Below are positions 27,733-34,816 of a DNA stretch of 64,000 bases, piece by piece. Location: positions 310,001 to 374,000 of the forward strand of contig NZ_JAACJS010000012.1 of NCBI RefSeq assembly GCF_009939005.1. Direction: 5' to 3'. This DNA comes from Sediminibacterium roseum. Lineage in GTDB: Bacteria > Bacteroidota > Bacteroidia > Chitinophagales > Chitinophagaceae. How positions within the stretch are numbered: position 1 is the stretch's first letter; each line of letters begins with the position of its first letter. The notes beneath the pieces are model-generated. The model did no database searches. It was not told the origin of the DNA and saw only the letters and a list, made by a program, of their open reading frames with translations. The translations under genes and the position numbers were made by a program.

Positions 27733-30487
27733 TCTTTTCTATTTTCCTGTTTTTACTGAACCGCCACCTGAGAGAGAATAAAAAACATCGCTGTACCGTC
27801 TGATAGGTCTTCTCAAAAACAAAATTGGTTCCCCCATTGCGATCTATACCCTGCCTGCTGTTTAAGAGGTCATTGACCGAAACCATCGCACGTATGTCCT
27901 CTGATTTGGATAATTTTTTTTCAACGGATATATCCCACACGGTGAAGTTCGCACTGCTGAATGTATTTCCTAAGGCGGGACGGATATAAGTAGTGATCCG
28001 GGTTGAAAGGAGCCAGTCATTGCGTATATCCAAGTTAAATTTTTCTTCGAGCATATTGGTAAAATAGGTAAACCGCTCTTCTTTGTTGATGGTTGATTCT
28101 GAGGTAGTGACAGAAGGCACATACCAGATATACCCATCGAAATGACGGTAAAATGTCCTGTCGATTTTTAGGCCGAGGCTGTATGACCTGGAAAAGGTGG
28201 TATTCCTTGTGGCATTGGTGATATTGTTCACCCTGTCGAAACGCATCGTCGGGCTGAAATCAAATTGCAGGTGCAGCTTTTCAATCGGGCGGGTAATGCT
28301 TAATACGGTGCTATAGGTCAGGTTCCCGTTAACATTAATCGGTTTAACGAACCTAGCCCCGTATGCATCGATTGTATTTTGGTAACCAATCGCATCCTGG
28401 TAAGTGGAAAGATTAACCCTGAAAAAAATGCTTTGGTTTGTGCTGTTGTTATATGTCGAGATGCTGGTGGTAAATGCATTGGTGTATGTTGCGGCCAGAT
28501 TGGGATTTCCCTCGAATACATTGAGCGGATCAATGTTATTTTGCACGGGCTGTAAAAAATTAAATGATGGCGGCTGCATGTATCCCTGGTACACAAATGT
28601 GAAGGTTGTTGTTTTGTCAAGTTTTGTACGGTAGTTGACATTCGGGAAGTATCCTGTGAATCTCCTGCGTAAGGTTGAATCTTTTAATTTGTTCAGACTT
28701 TCGATGTTTACGACGTTCGCACCAAAGCCGATTCGAAAGTAACCCTTGGAAAATGTGTAGGAATAGAGGCCCGCGAGCCGGTGTGAATAATTATTGAACC
28801 GAAAATCACTCGTTGTACTTTGATCCAGCGAATCGTAAACGCCACCTTTCTTGTTCAGGGAAGAAAAACTTTGGTTGGTTGACGATGCATTGGCGGTATA
28901 GTTAAAATTAAGGGACGCCTTTTTAGACAGTGGTTCTGTATAACTAAGGATCGCCTGCAGCCCGGAAGAGTGCTGTTCATTGCTTTTTTTCTGATCAGTA
29001 ATCTTTGAATTCACGAGGCCCGTTATATCATATTGATCTGTTCTGTTAAAAACGACCCCATCGCTGCCAACCATACTGCGCTCAAACCCAAACCCTGCTG
29101 AAAACAAACGGCCCGCACGCCTGGATCTTTTGCGCCAGAAAATTTCTGCTTTGCCTTTGCTGTAGGTAGTTGCGCTCGTTAGTCTGCGCTGGTAGTTGCT
29201 GATCAGCTTTTCTTCGGTTGTTGTAAACAAGCCGTCAATGGTCATATTATCGGCATACTTCGATGCTTCTGCATTTACATCAACGTTTAAAACATTAAAT
29301 GAATCGATAGTCAGTTCGTTCTTTGTACCGAAGGAGTGCCGGTACTTTGAGTTAACGAAAGACTGCTGCTGTGTATTGATAAAGGTCGTGTCGCGCAGCA
29401 GATATTTTGAATAAAGATTGGTAAGGCCCGAACGATCCTGTTGACGGTAGGAATAGTTGTTGGCGGTTGAATGCTGCCCGGAGCCACCACTGTATTTCTT
29501 ATTGTACATGCCGGACGCCCCAATGTTTTGCGGTACGCCCTCCCCTTCAGAGCTGGAAAACTCGTCTACCGTTCCGCCTATACGGATGCTGCCACCATCG
29601 AAAGTCACAATTGTACTTCCATAATCCTGGCTTTCTGAAAATGACATCTCATTGTTGCCAGTATTGTCCGCAGCACTGTAAAATCCCATTTTTGAATTCG
29701 CGGTGAATTTATTACCGGTAACTTTTCCCTGGTAATATTTATTGAAATCAGTTCCACCTTCAACCTTCCCGAAATAGCCCCGCTTCGCATCATTCTTGAG
29801 TACAAGGTTTATGGCCTTTTGTTTTGATCCGTCTGAGATACCAGTGAGCATACTTCGTTTAGATGCCTGGTCGTAAAACTGTACTTTGGCAACATCGCTT
29901 GCGCTCAGGTTCCTTGTAGCCATTGTTGGATCGTTGCCAAAAAATTCCTCGCCATCGACAAGCACCGTACGGACGGTTTCACCGTGTGCGGTGACCACGC
30001 CTTTCCGGTCGACAGAAAACCCTGGCAGTACCCTGATCATTTCTTCAACAGTAGCACCTGCCCTTACTTTAAAGCTGTCTGCAATAAATTCAGTCGTATC
30101 ATTTTTGAAACGGATCTTCGACTGGTTTACAATCACTTCCTGCAGGATGTGCGCCTTGGTAAAAAGCAGCAACGTTCCGAGTTCAAGCTTTTGCTCGTCA
30201 CCCGACACAGTGATTGTATCGGAGAAAGTTGCGTAACCGGGATAATACACACTTATGATGTAAGGCCCCTTCGCAATATTCGACAGCTCAAATCGTCCGT
30301 TCTTTTTTGCGTAGCCGAACCGGTAAAGCGTGGAATCAGTTGGCCTGAGTAAGACAACGACTGCGGCATTTACCGCGTTTACATTGGAGGAATCAATCGC
30401 ACGGCCAGTAATGGTGGCTCCTTGGCTCTTTGCCTGAGATTGGACCAGTAAGAACAATATAAAACAAAGGAGCTGCTTCATGGACAA
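27725..30487 (-). CDS. TonB-dependent-receptor-like outer membrane barrel with regulatory-like N-terminal domain
   Basis: 920 aa; an ATG two codons in (30481) is an alternative start. Signal peptide (LLCFILFLLVQSQAKSQ), then a carboxypeptidase-regulatory-like beta domain (about 24-110: TITGRAIDSSNVNAVNAAV), a plug-like domain (VRAGATVEEMIRVLPGFSVDRKG; TVLVDGEEFFGNDP) and a long barrel rich in aromatic and Asn/Thr strands. This architecture is the outer-membrane-beta-barrel family often paired with GLPGLI. No TonB box was identified with certainty. It could export or import the peptide encoded by the same cluster, which is inference. Confidence 0.9.
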   Translation of the reverse strand: MSMKQLLCFILFLLVQSQAKSQGATITGRAIDSSNVNAVNAAVVVLLRPTDSTLYRFGYAKKNGRFELSNIAKGPYIISVYYPGYATFSDTITVSGDEQKLELGTLLLFTKAHILQEVIVNQSKIRFKNDTTEFIADSFKVRAGATVEEMIRVLPGFSVDRKGVVTAHGETVRTVLVDGEEFFGNDPTMATRNLSASDVAKVQFYDQASKRSMLTGISDGSKQKAINLVLKNDAKRGYFGKVEGGTDFNKYYQGKVTGNKFTANSKMGFYSAADNTGNNEMSFSESQDYGSTIVTFDGGSIRIGGTVDEFSSSEGEGVPQNIGASGMYNKKYSGGSGQHSTANNYSYRQQDRSGLTNLYSKYLLRDTTFINTQQQSFVNSKYRHSFGTKNELTIDSFNVLNVDVNAEASKYADNMTIDGLFTTTEEKLISNYQRRLTSATTYSKGKAEIFWRKRSRRAGRLFSAGFGFERSMVGSDGVVFNRTDQYDITGLVNSKITDQKKSNEQHSSGLQAILSYTEPLSKKASLNFNYTANASSTNQSFSSLNKKGGVYDSLDQSTTSDFRFNNYSHRLAGLYSYTFSKGYFRIGFGANVVNIESLNKLKDSTLRRRFTGYFPNVNYRTKLDKTTTFTFVYQGYMQPPSFNFLQPVQNNIDPLNVFEGNPNLAATYTNAFTTSISTYNNSTNQSIFFRVNLSTYQDAIGYQNTIDAYGARFVKPINVNGNLTYSTVLSITRPIEKLHLQFDFSPTMRFDRVNNITNATRNTTFSRSYSLGLKIDRTFYRHFDGYIWYVPSVTTSESTINKEERFTYFTNMLEEKFNLDIRNDWLLSTRITTYIRPALGNTFSSANFTVWDISVEKKLSKSEDIRAMVSVNDLLNSRQGIDRNGGTNFVFEKTYQTVQRCFLFSLRWRFSKNRKIEKND

Positions 30488-30530
30488 CCTTCAAAATTAA
30501 AATGTCCCAATAAAGATATAATAAAATATA

Positions 30531-31109
30531 TTAATCAATCAAATAAGTGCGCCGGACCATCTGAATGTATCCGTCGATCAATTCCGGCATATCCCATTCG
30601 GGAAAAAATACATGTTCGGTTTCCCCCGATCGTCTGGTGATGAACAGATATGGTTTGGTGGATGAGATCGAGTCCTGAGGTATTGACTTCGCCAGTATCA
30701 CAGGCAGCTTTGTAGGGTAGCTCGCAAGCAGCGATTGTATGGTTTCGAAATTAGCAAGAACAATCACTTTCAACTGTTTGTTATCTGCAATCTGTTCCAG
30801 CCTTTCAATCGCTTTTTTCACGCAATCGTTACAGTTGTTGACGTGCATACGTAGCACGAGTGCAGGTAAACTATCGCGGTACAGCCCGAGCGATTCTTTG
30901 GGTAAGGAAGTCGCCTCGATCCGATGTTGCGCAATTGCATTGTCTTTTAACTTATGGCTGCGCTCCTTTTCTACCTGCACAAGTTCATTTTTTGAGCCGA
31001 GGAGATACACCAGTTCTTTCTGGCGTTTGTTGGCGGTGAACACTCTGTAGCCCATTAGAAGGTCTAACACAAGAAGCGTCGCAATAAAAATGGGTTGTAG
31101 TTTTTTCAT
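30531..31109 (-). CDS. Membrane-anchored thioredoxin-like protein with CxxC
   Basis: 192 aa. One N-terminal membrane helix (PIFIATLLVLDLLMGYRVF), a charged coiled stretch, then a thioredoxin-like domain with CNDC in HVNNCNDCVKKAIERL and a following KVIVLANF strand. The pair of Cys and the helix after it suit a thiol-disulfide function facing the periplasm. The fold is degenerate and the cis-Pro region is unclear. The gene is 11 bp after the propeller lipoprotein gene and 43 bp before the barrel gene, so it belongs to the same operon. Confidence 0.65.
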   Translation of the reverse strand: MKKLQPIFIATLLVLDLLMGYRVFTANKRQKELVYLLGSKNELVQVEKERSHKLKDNAIAQHRIEATSLPKESLGLYRDSLPALVLRMHVNNCNDCVKKAIERLEQIADNKQLKVIVLANFETIQSLLASYPTKLPVILAKSIPQDSISSTKPYLFITRRSGETEHVFFPEWDMPELIDGYIQMVRRTYLID

Positions 31110-31120
31110 TTGTTCCGGCG

Positions 31121-32236
31121 TTAAAATATTTTCAAAGAAGAAAGGTTGTAAGAGATAACCGTCGTAGAGCCTGGCAATTTATTGAAGTTGACTGCATACA
31201 TTCTTTTGTTTACTTCATCGACTACAAAATTTCCAAGACGGGGTTGATCTAGTTTGACAATGGCCTTGAGTGATCCGTCCCAATCAAAAACATACAGGCT
31301 GGCAGTAGATGTGTTGTCAAAAAGGGACTTATTTTTTCCATTTAGGCAAAGTGTATAAAAATTCTTTTTCCCCCCGAAGGACTGATAGAAGAAAATATTG
31401 GTTTCTCCATTAGGTCTGTAGTCATCTGCATATGGTGTTGGACCTGTTTCGTTCAGGAACCTAACCGAAGTATTTTTTTTCGAAGTGATATTAATGAAAT
31501 CAACTTCTTTAAACAGATACATCGCAGAGGCCATCACCTGTTTCTCATCGTTGAACGCGCAGTGCGAATAATAGTAGTAAGGTTTTTGAACAGAAGAGAC
31601 CGCCTGTTTTACGGCCGGGAAGTATTTCACCCAGTTCATTTTCCTCGTTCGTAGGTCGTAGGCAAAGAAACGCCCTGCTCTACCTTTGTCTTCATTTTCA
31701 GTACCGCGGTAATTGCCGGTAAGCATCGAATCTTTGGTGAGGTAAAGGGATACGTGACGGAGTATTAGCGAAGGAGGTACCGGTACCCTGAACTTTGGGA
31801 CATAGTTCAAATCAGTGAGCGCTGACTTCAGGTCAACTTTAGACAATACGAAATTGCCTGCATCATGCAGAAAAAAAAACGTGCGCCCGTTTTCAACTGA
31901 ATATTGATTATCGTATTTAGGCGTTTTCAATTTGCCCGTGCCTGTACCTGCTTTTCCGTAATTCCCCAGGTATCGAAGATTTGAGAGGCCGTAAAAATTC
32001 AAAAATGGGTCTTCGAACTCGTCGATCACAAGCAAGGCAGTGTCAACCAACCCGATGGATTTTATCGTACGCTGTTTGATTTCCGGGACATTGCTATAAT
32101 GCAAGGTTCCAGCAAAAACAGGTTCTGAAACGCTCACTGACTTAAATGGAATTTCCCAAAACCCGTCCGGTCTGCAACCCTCAATAACGGCAATTAACAA
32201 AATGAAAACCTGTATTTTAATAATAGCCTTCATCAA
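31121..32236 (-). CDS. Six-bladed-propeller-like lipoprotein (BF3164 type)
   Basis: 371 aa. Lipobox AVIEGC gives a lipid anchor at Cys 21. The body has repeated blades with the features of the BF3164/TolB-like six-bladed family: GNYGKAGTGTGKLKTPKY near residue 90, LFLVIDEF-like strands, and the closing NFVVDEVNKRMYAVNF. In Bacteroides, BF3164-like lipoproteins occur beside small NVEALA peptides, a parallel to the present cluster. The start overlaps the upstream CxxC lipoprotein gene by 20 bp. Binding of the peptide is an inference. Confidence 0.75.
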   Translation of the reverse strand: MMKAIIKIQVFILLIAVIEGCRPDGFWEIPFKSVSVSEPVFAGTLHYSNVPEIKQRTIKSIGLVDTALLVIDEFEDPFLNFYGLSNLRYLGNYGKAGTGTGKLKTPKYDNQYSVENGRTFFFLHDAGNFVLSKVDLKSALTDLNYVPKFRVPVPPSLILRHVSLYLTKDSMLTGNYRGTENEDKGRAGRFFAYDLRTRKMNWVKYFPAVKQAVSSVQKPYYYYSHCAFNDEKQVMASAMYLFKEVDFINITSKKNTSVRFLNETGPTPYADDYRPNGETNIFFYQSFGGKKNFYTLCLNGKNKSLFDNTSTASLYVFDWDGSLKAIVKLDQPRLGNFVVDEVNKRMYAVNFNKLPGSTTVISYNLSSLKIF

Positions 32237-32750
32237 TTACAGTTTTAAAATAGCCAAACAATACGGGGTTCGTCACAGGATTACCTACCAACAATATTTT
32301 TTTTGATTGATCGATCAGGAAACTTTCCTTTTCATACTGATGAAGTCCTCTCGAATTCAAAATATAGTTAGACGAATCCCGGTAGATATAAAACGGAAGA
32401 TCTTTTTTTGATGCAACAAAGCCGGTAAAATAATCATTCAAAGAACCTGAGGCAACAAATACAATACTAGCTTCAATTTCATTGTCACGAAGAAATGCTG
32501 CCCATTCCTCCATGCGGGCAAAACAGTTACCACAATCCGTATTGATAAAGTTGACAACGCGGAATTTTTCGGGAACAGCCACACCAGAGTTGGGTGTGTA
32601 ATAGGGAGCACCCAGTGAGTCGAGCGGAATGGTTAGGTTGTTCGCTTCCGCGAAGGGAACCATATACTTTCTTACATCGTTCAATCTGTTTCGGCCGGAG
32701 CAGGATAGCAAAATAAAAATCACAGCAGTCACGCAGGATAATTTCAGCAT
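32217..32750 (-). CDS. Lipoprotein with thioredoxin-like CxxC motif
   Basis: 177 aa. Lipobox ILLSC gives a lipidated Cys 17. VVNFINTDCGNCFARMEEW places a CGNC motif at the start of a helix after a beta strand, as in thioredoxin-like and TlpA-like proteins, followed by ASIVFVASG. It is probably periplasm-facing. Another CxxC protein lies two genes downstream and a four-cysteine peptide gene lies just upstream, so disulfide formation or reduction in the peptide is a reasonable inference. Separated from the peptide gene by a strong terminator. Confidence 0.72.
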   Translation of the reverse strand: MLKLSCVTAVIFILLSCSGRNRLNDVRKYMVPFAEANNLTIPLDSLGAPYYTPNSGVAVPEKFRVVNFINTDCGNCFARMEEWAAFLRDNEIEASIVFVASGSLNDYFTGFVASKKDLPFYIYRDSSNYILNSRGLHQYEKESFLIDQSKKILLVGNPVTNPVLFGYFKTVIDEGYY

Positions 32751-32780
32751 AAGCAGGTTTTTCTGGAGAAATGACTCTTT

Positions 32781-32820
32781 AAAAAAAAGGTGTAATGCAA
32801 TTGATACATCGCATTACACC
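32781..32820 (-). terminator. Terminator/attenuator between peptide gene and downstream lipoprotein genes
   Basis: On the minus strand the stem GGTGTAATGC/GCATTACACC (10 perfect pairs, 12-base loop) is followed by eight T. It lies 22 bp after the peptide stop and before the next gene of the same strand, so downstream genes would be expressed by read-through or by a separate promoter. Confidence 0.85.
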
Positions 32821-32841
32821 CAAATTGTCAGGTGGTACCAC

Positions 32842-33054
32842 TTACGCTCTGCATCGGCCAGAGTCAGTGTACGTGTTTACGCTCGATTGTTCTACACAAC
32901 CATTGCATTTTGTGATTGTTGTGCTTCCATTGCTGGTATACGTTGAATAGCAGGTAACTTGTCCTGCTTCACCCAGATCAACCGGCTGGGAGAAAACTGC
33001 AACATTTAAACCAACAATCAGTGTGAGGCACATACCGAAAATGACTTTTTTCAT
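32842..33054 (-). CDS. Secreted four-cysteine peptide, NVEALA-like context
   Basis: 70 aa precursor. Positive start and hydrophobic core (VIFGMCLTLIVGLNVAVFSQ) form a signal peptide, probably cut near residue 23. The mature part of about 47 residues has Cys 35, 50, 53 and 68 (C-x14-C-x2-C-x14-C), many Ser and Thr and few charges. I do not recognise the sequence. Size, signal peptide, cysteines and partner genes resemble the NVEALA peptide clusters of Bacteroides, but the named motif is not clearly present. First gene of the minus-strand cluster and the only one before a strong terminator, so it may be made in excess. Confidence 0.75.
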   Translation of the reverse strand: MKKVIFGMCLTLIVGLNVAVFSQPVDLGEAGQVTCYSTYTSNGSTTITKCNGCVEQSSVNTYTDSGRCRA

Positions 33055-33146
33055 GGTAATCGTTTTGGTTAAATAATGAGTTTAAATTAAAGAAGGACAT
33101 ATAAACCAGCATAACATATCTTCTTTTTTTTTGTTATATTTTTAAT

Positions 33147-33236
33147 TTTGAGGGGTTATCACCCTAGAAAAGATTAAAGAAAATTTCAATTATCTAACGT
33201 GATCGAAATTTTATTTTGAGGTGATATCACCTCAAA
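33147..33236. promoter_or_regulatory. Perfect 22-bp palindrome and degenerate copy between divergent genes
   Basis: TTTGAGGTGAT/ATCACCTCAAA at 33215-33236 is a perfect palindrome. TTTGAGGGGTTATCACC and following bases at 33147-33168 match it in 17 of 22 positions. The copies are 68 bp apart, start to start, in the 279-bp gap between the peptide gene (minus) and the response regulator gene (plus), and are likely binding sites of that regulator. Confidence 0.65.
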
Positions 33237-33333
33237 TAAATAGTATTGGCCACCATTTACATATACAAATAAATAAATTACATAACTTGAATACCCCCCG
33301 TAACATTTTAACCTTAGCCCTGCACATTCATTC

Positions 33334-34020
33334 ATGACCAAAATTGCCGTTGTCGATGACAGCCTGAAAGCTTTGAATGCCATTATCGATACGCTTTCCA
33401 GCGAGGATTGGATTGAAGTTGTACTGAAATGTTCCGATGCTTTTGAAATTATCCGCTATTGCAACAACCAATCAAATTTACCCGATATCATTTTAGTTGA
33501 CGTACACATGGACAAAATGGACGGTGTAATACTCACAGATTACCTGCATGATCACTTTCCGAAAATCAAGGTCATAGGATTATCCACTTATATAGCGAAA
33601 GACATTGTCGAGGACATGCTCAGTAGCGGTGCCTGGGGTTACGTAAACAAAATAAACCTCAGATATTTGACAAAAGCTATCAGGTCAGTATCAACCTATA
33701 AAGTGTACATTGATCCAATGATCGCGGTTGACGCTTCGCAGAGATTGGTGTTGATCAAAGAGCGTGCTCGTCAGAAAGAGATCAGAAGGGAACTGCAGCT
33801 CACAAAGCGCGAAGCCACTTTTGTAACATTAAACTCATCCAGTTTGGAATATACAGAGATAGCGCAACTGATGGACATCACTCCAAAAGCTGTCATCAAT
33901 ATCTTTGCGAGATTGGCGAAGAAATTGCATCTAAAAAGCAGACATTCTCTTCTGTTATTTTCCGTACAGAAAAAACTCACTAAAATCACGCACATACCCG
34001 ACAAAAAAGAGGATGACTGA
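33334..34020 (+). CDS. Response regulator with LuxR/NarL-type DNA-binding domain
   Basis: 228 aa. Receiver domain with KIAVVDDS, phosphoacceptor Asp 56 in IILVDVHMD, a Thr/Ser in VIGLST and Lys in YVNKI; then a helix-turn-helix of the LuxR/NarL type (LTKREATFV ... YTEIAQLMDITPKAV ... IFARLAKKLHL). No kinase gene is adjacent. It is transcribed away from the peptide cluster and shares its control region with it, so it is the obvious candidate regulator. Confidence 0.88.
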   Translation: MTKIAVVDDSLKALNAIIDTLSSEDWIEVVLKCSDAFEIIRYCNNQSNLPDIILVDVHMDKMDGVILTDYLHDHFPKIKVIGLSTYIAKDIVEDMLSSGAWGYVNKINLRYLTKAIRSVSTYKVYIDPMIAVDASQRLVLIKERARQKEIRRELQLTKREATFVTLNSSSLEYTEIAQLMDITPKAVINIFARLAKKLHLKSRHSLLLFSVQKKLTKITHIPDKKEDD

Positions 34021-34089
34021 CTAATCGTTCTCCCCTGAACACGGTCTTATACAACTATAGCTTTGCAGGTTTTGGCAAAAAAGTAAAGC

Positions 34090-34497
34090 ATGAATGAAAA
34101 GGCTTTGGATCGGTTCAAATTCCCTCAAAAATTTAAAGAGGAACTAGCCCGGCTGGTACTGTTTAATGGCATGGAAGCTTAAAAAGTAGCAAAGAGATAT
34201 GGGCTTCCCAATGTCCAGGTACGAAGGGAGTTGCCTGGTTTAGGTGGACAGAAGATGTATAAATGTATTTTTCAGCCTCTTCAAACTAATAACATCACGA
34301 TTGGAAGGGATAAGATGCATCATAGGATCCGGCGGTATCCGAATTTGGTCAAAGATTTTTCAGTGAGCGCTTCAGAAGAGGTATGGGTGGCAGACATCAC
34401 CTCTATCTGCATCGGTTATGACTTTAACTACCTGTCGCTGATAACGTGTCTAGTCCTAAAAGCCTTTACCAGCAGGGGTTTTGAAGGTACGAAGTGA
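34090..34497 (+). pseudogene. Decayed IS3-type transposase
   Basis: One reading frame with an in-frame stop at about 34180. Before it, FPQKFKEELARLVLFNGMEA and KVAKRYGLPN look like an OrfA helix-turn-helix; after it, PGLGGQKMY, RRYPNLVKDF and VWVADITSICIGYDFNYLSLIT look like pieces of OrfB (the VWVxDIT strand carries the first catalytic Asp). Large parts are missing between and after these, so it is dead. It lies at the right border of the island-like segment. Confidence 0.75.
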
Positions 34498-34503
34498 CCT
34501 CCG

Positions 34504-34541
34504 AGGTGACCTCTAAGCTACGTTTGCTTTCGAGGTCACCT
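34504..34541. repeat. Inverted repeat next to transposase remnant
   Basis: AGGTGACCTC (34504-34513) pairs with GAGGTCACCT (34532-34541), with an 18-base loop. It could be a terminator without a strong T-run, or part of an old insertion sequence end. Confidence 0.5.
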
Positions 34542-34588
34542 TATTTGTCACACGATGATTGGGAAAGAATGCGATGAATTGATATGAA

Positions 34589-34672
34589 AAACATCAAAAA
34601 AGCCTGAAAAACATGCTTTTTACAGCAGTATTCAGGCTTTTGCGTTCCATTGAACCTCCATAGTCGGGACGA
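34589..34672. repeat. Right copy of direct repeat, att-like, overlaps tRNA-Pro 3' end
   Basis: Partner of 26282-26366. It comprises the transcription terminator of tRNA-Pro and the last bases of that gene. The complete tRNA is at this end, so the element would have entered at the tRNA 3' end and restored it. Confidence 0.8.
34596..34641 (-). terminator. Terminator of tRNA-Pro
   Basis: On the minus strand AAAGCCTGAA pairs with TTCAGGCTTT across a 22-base loop that itself contains paired A and T runs, and T-rich DNA follows. It lies about 20 bp beyond the tRNA 3' end. Confidence 0.7.
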
Positions 34673-34737
34673 CAAGATTTGAACTTGCGACCCCACGCCC
34701 CCCAGACGTGTGCGCTACCGGGCTGCGCTACGTCCCG
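34664..34737 (-). tRNA. tRNA-Pro (anticodon GGG)
   Basis: Reading the minus strand: acceptor CGGGACG/CGTCCCG, D-arm GCGC...GCGC, anticodon stem CACGT/GCGTG with loop CTGGGGG (anticodon GGG), T-arm GCAAG-TTCAAAT-CTTGT, discriminator A. CCA is not encoded (CTA follows). The 74-base length is normal. Confidence 0.93.
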
Positions 34738-34755
34738 ACTTTGGAATTGTGGGTG

Positions 34756-34763
34756 CAAATATA
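34756..34763 (-). promoter_or_regulatory. Bacteroidota -7 box of tRNA-Pro
   Basis: TATATTTG on the minus strand, matching TAnnTTTG, 18 bp before the tRNA 5' end. Confidence 0.65.
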
Positions 34764-34816
34764 GGAGACGAAAGAAAAAAATCGGGTTATATTGCACAAA
34801 ATTTATCGCCCGCTTC

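Noticed and set aside
33186..33383. 65-aa minus-strand open frame in the peptide/regulator control region
   Set aside because: It covers the palindrome and overlaps the start of the regulator gene on the other strand; better explained as control region.
34679..34816. Upstream extension of the dihydroorotase-like frame
   Set aside because: It runs through the tRNA-Pro gene and its promoter; the protein alignment begins at ATG 34817.
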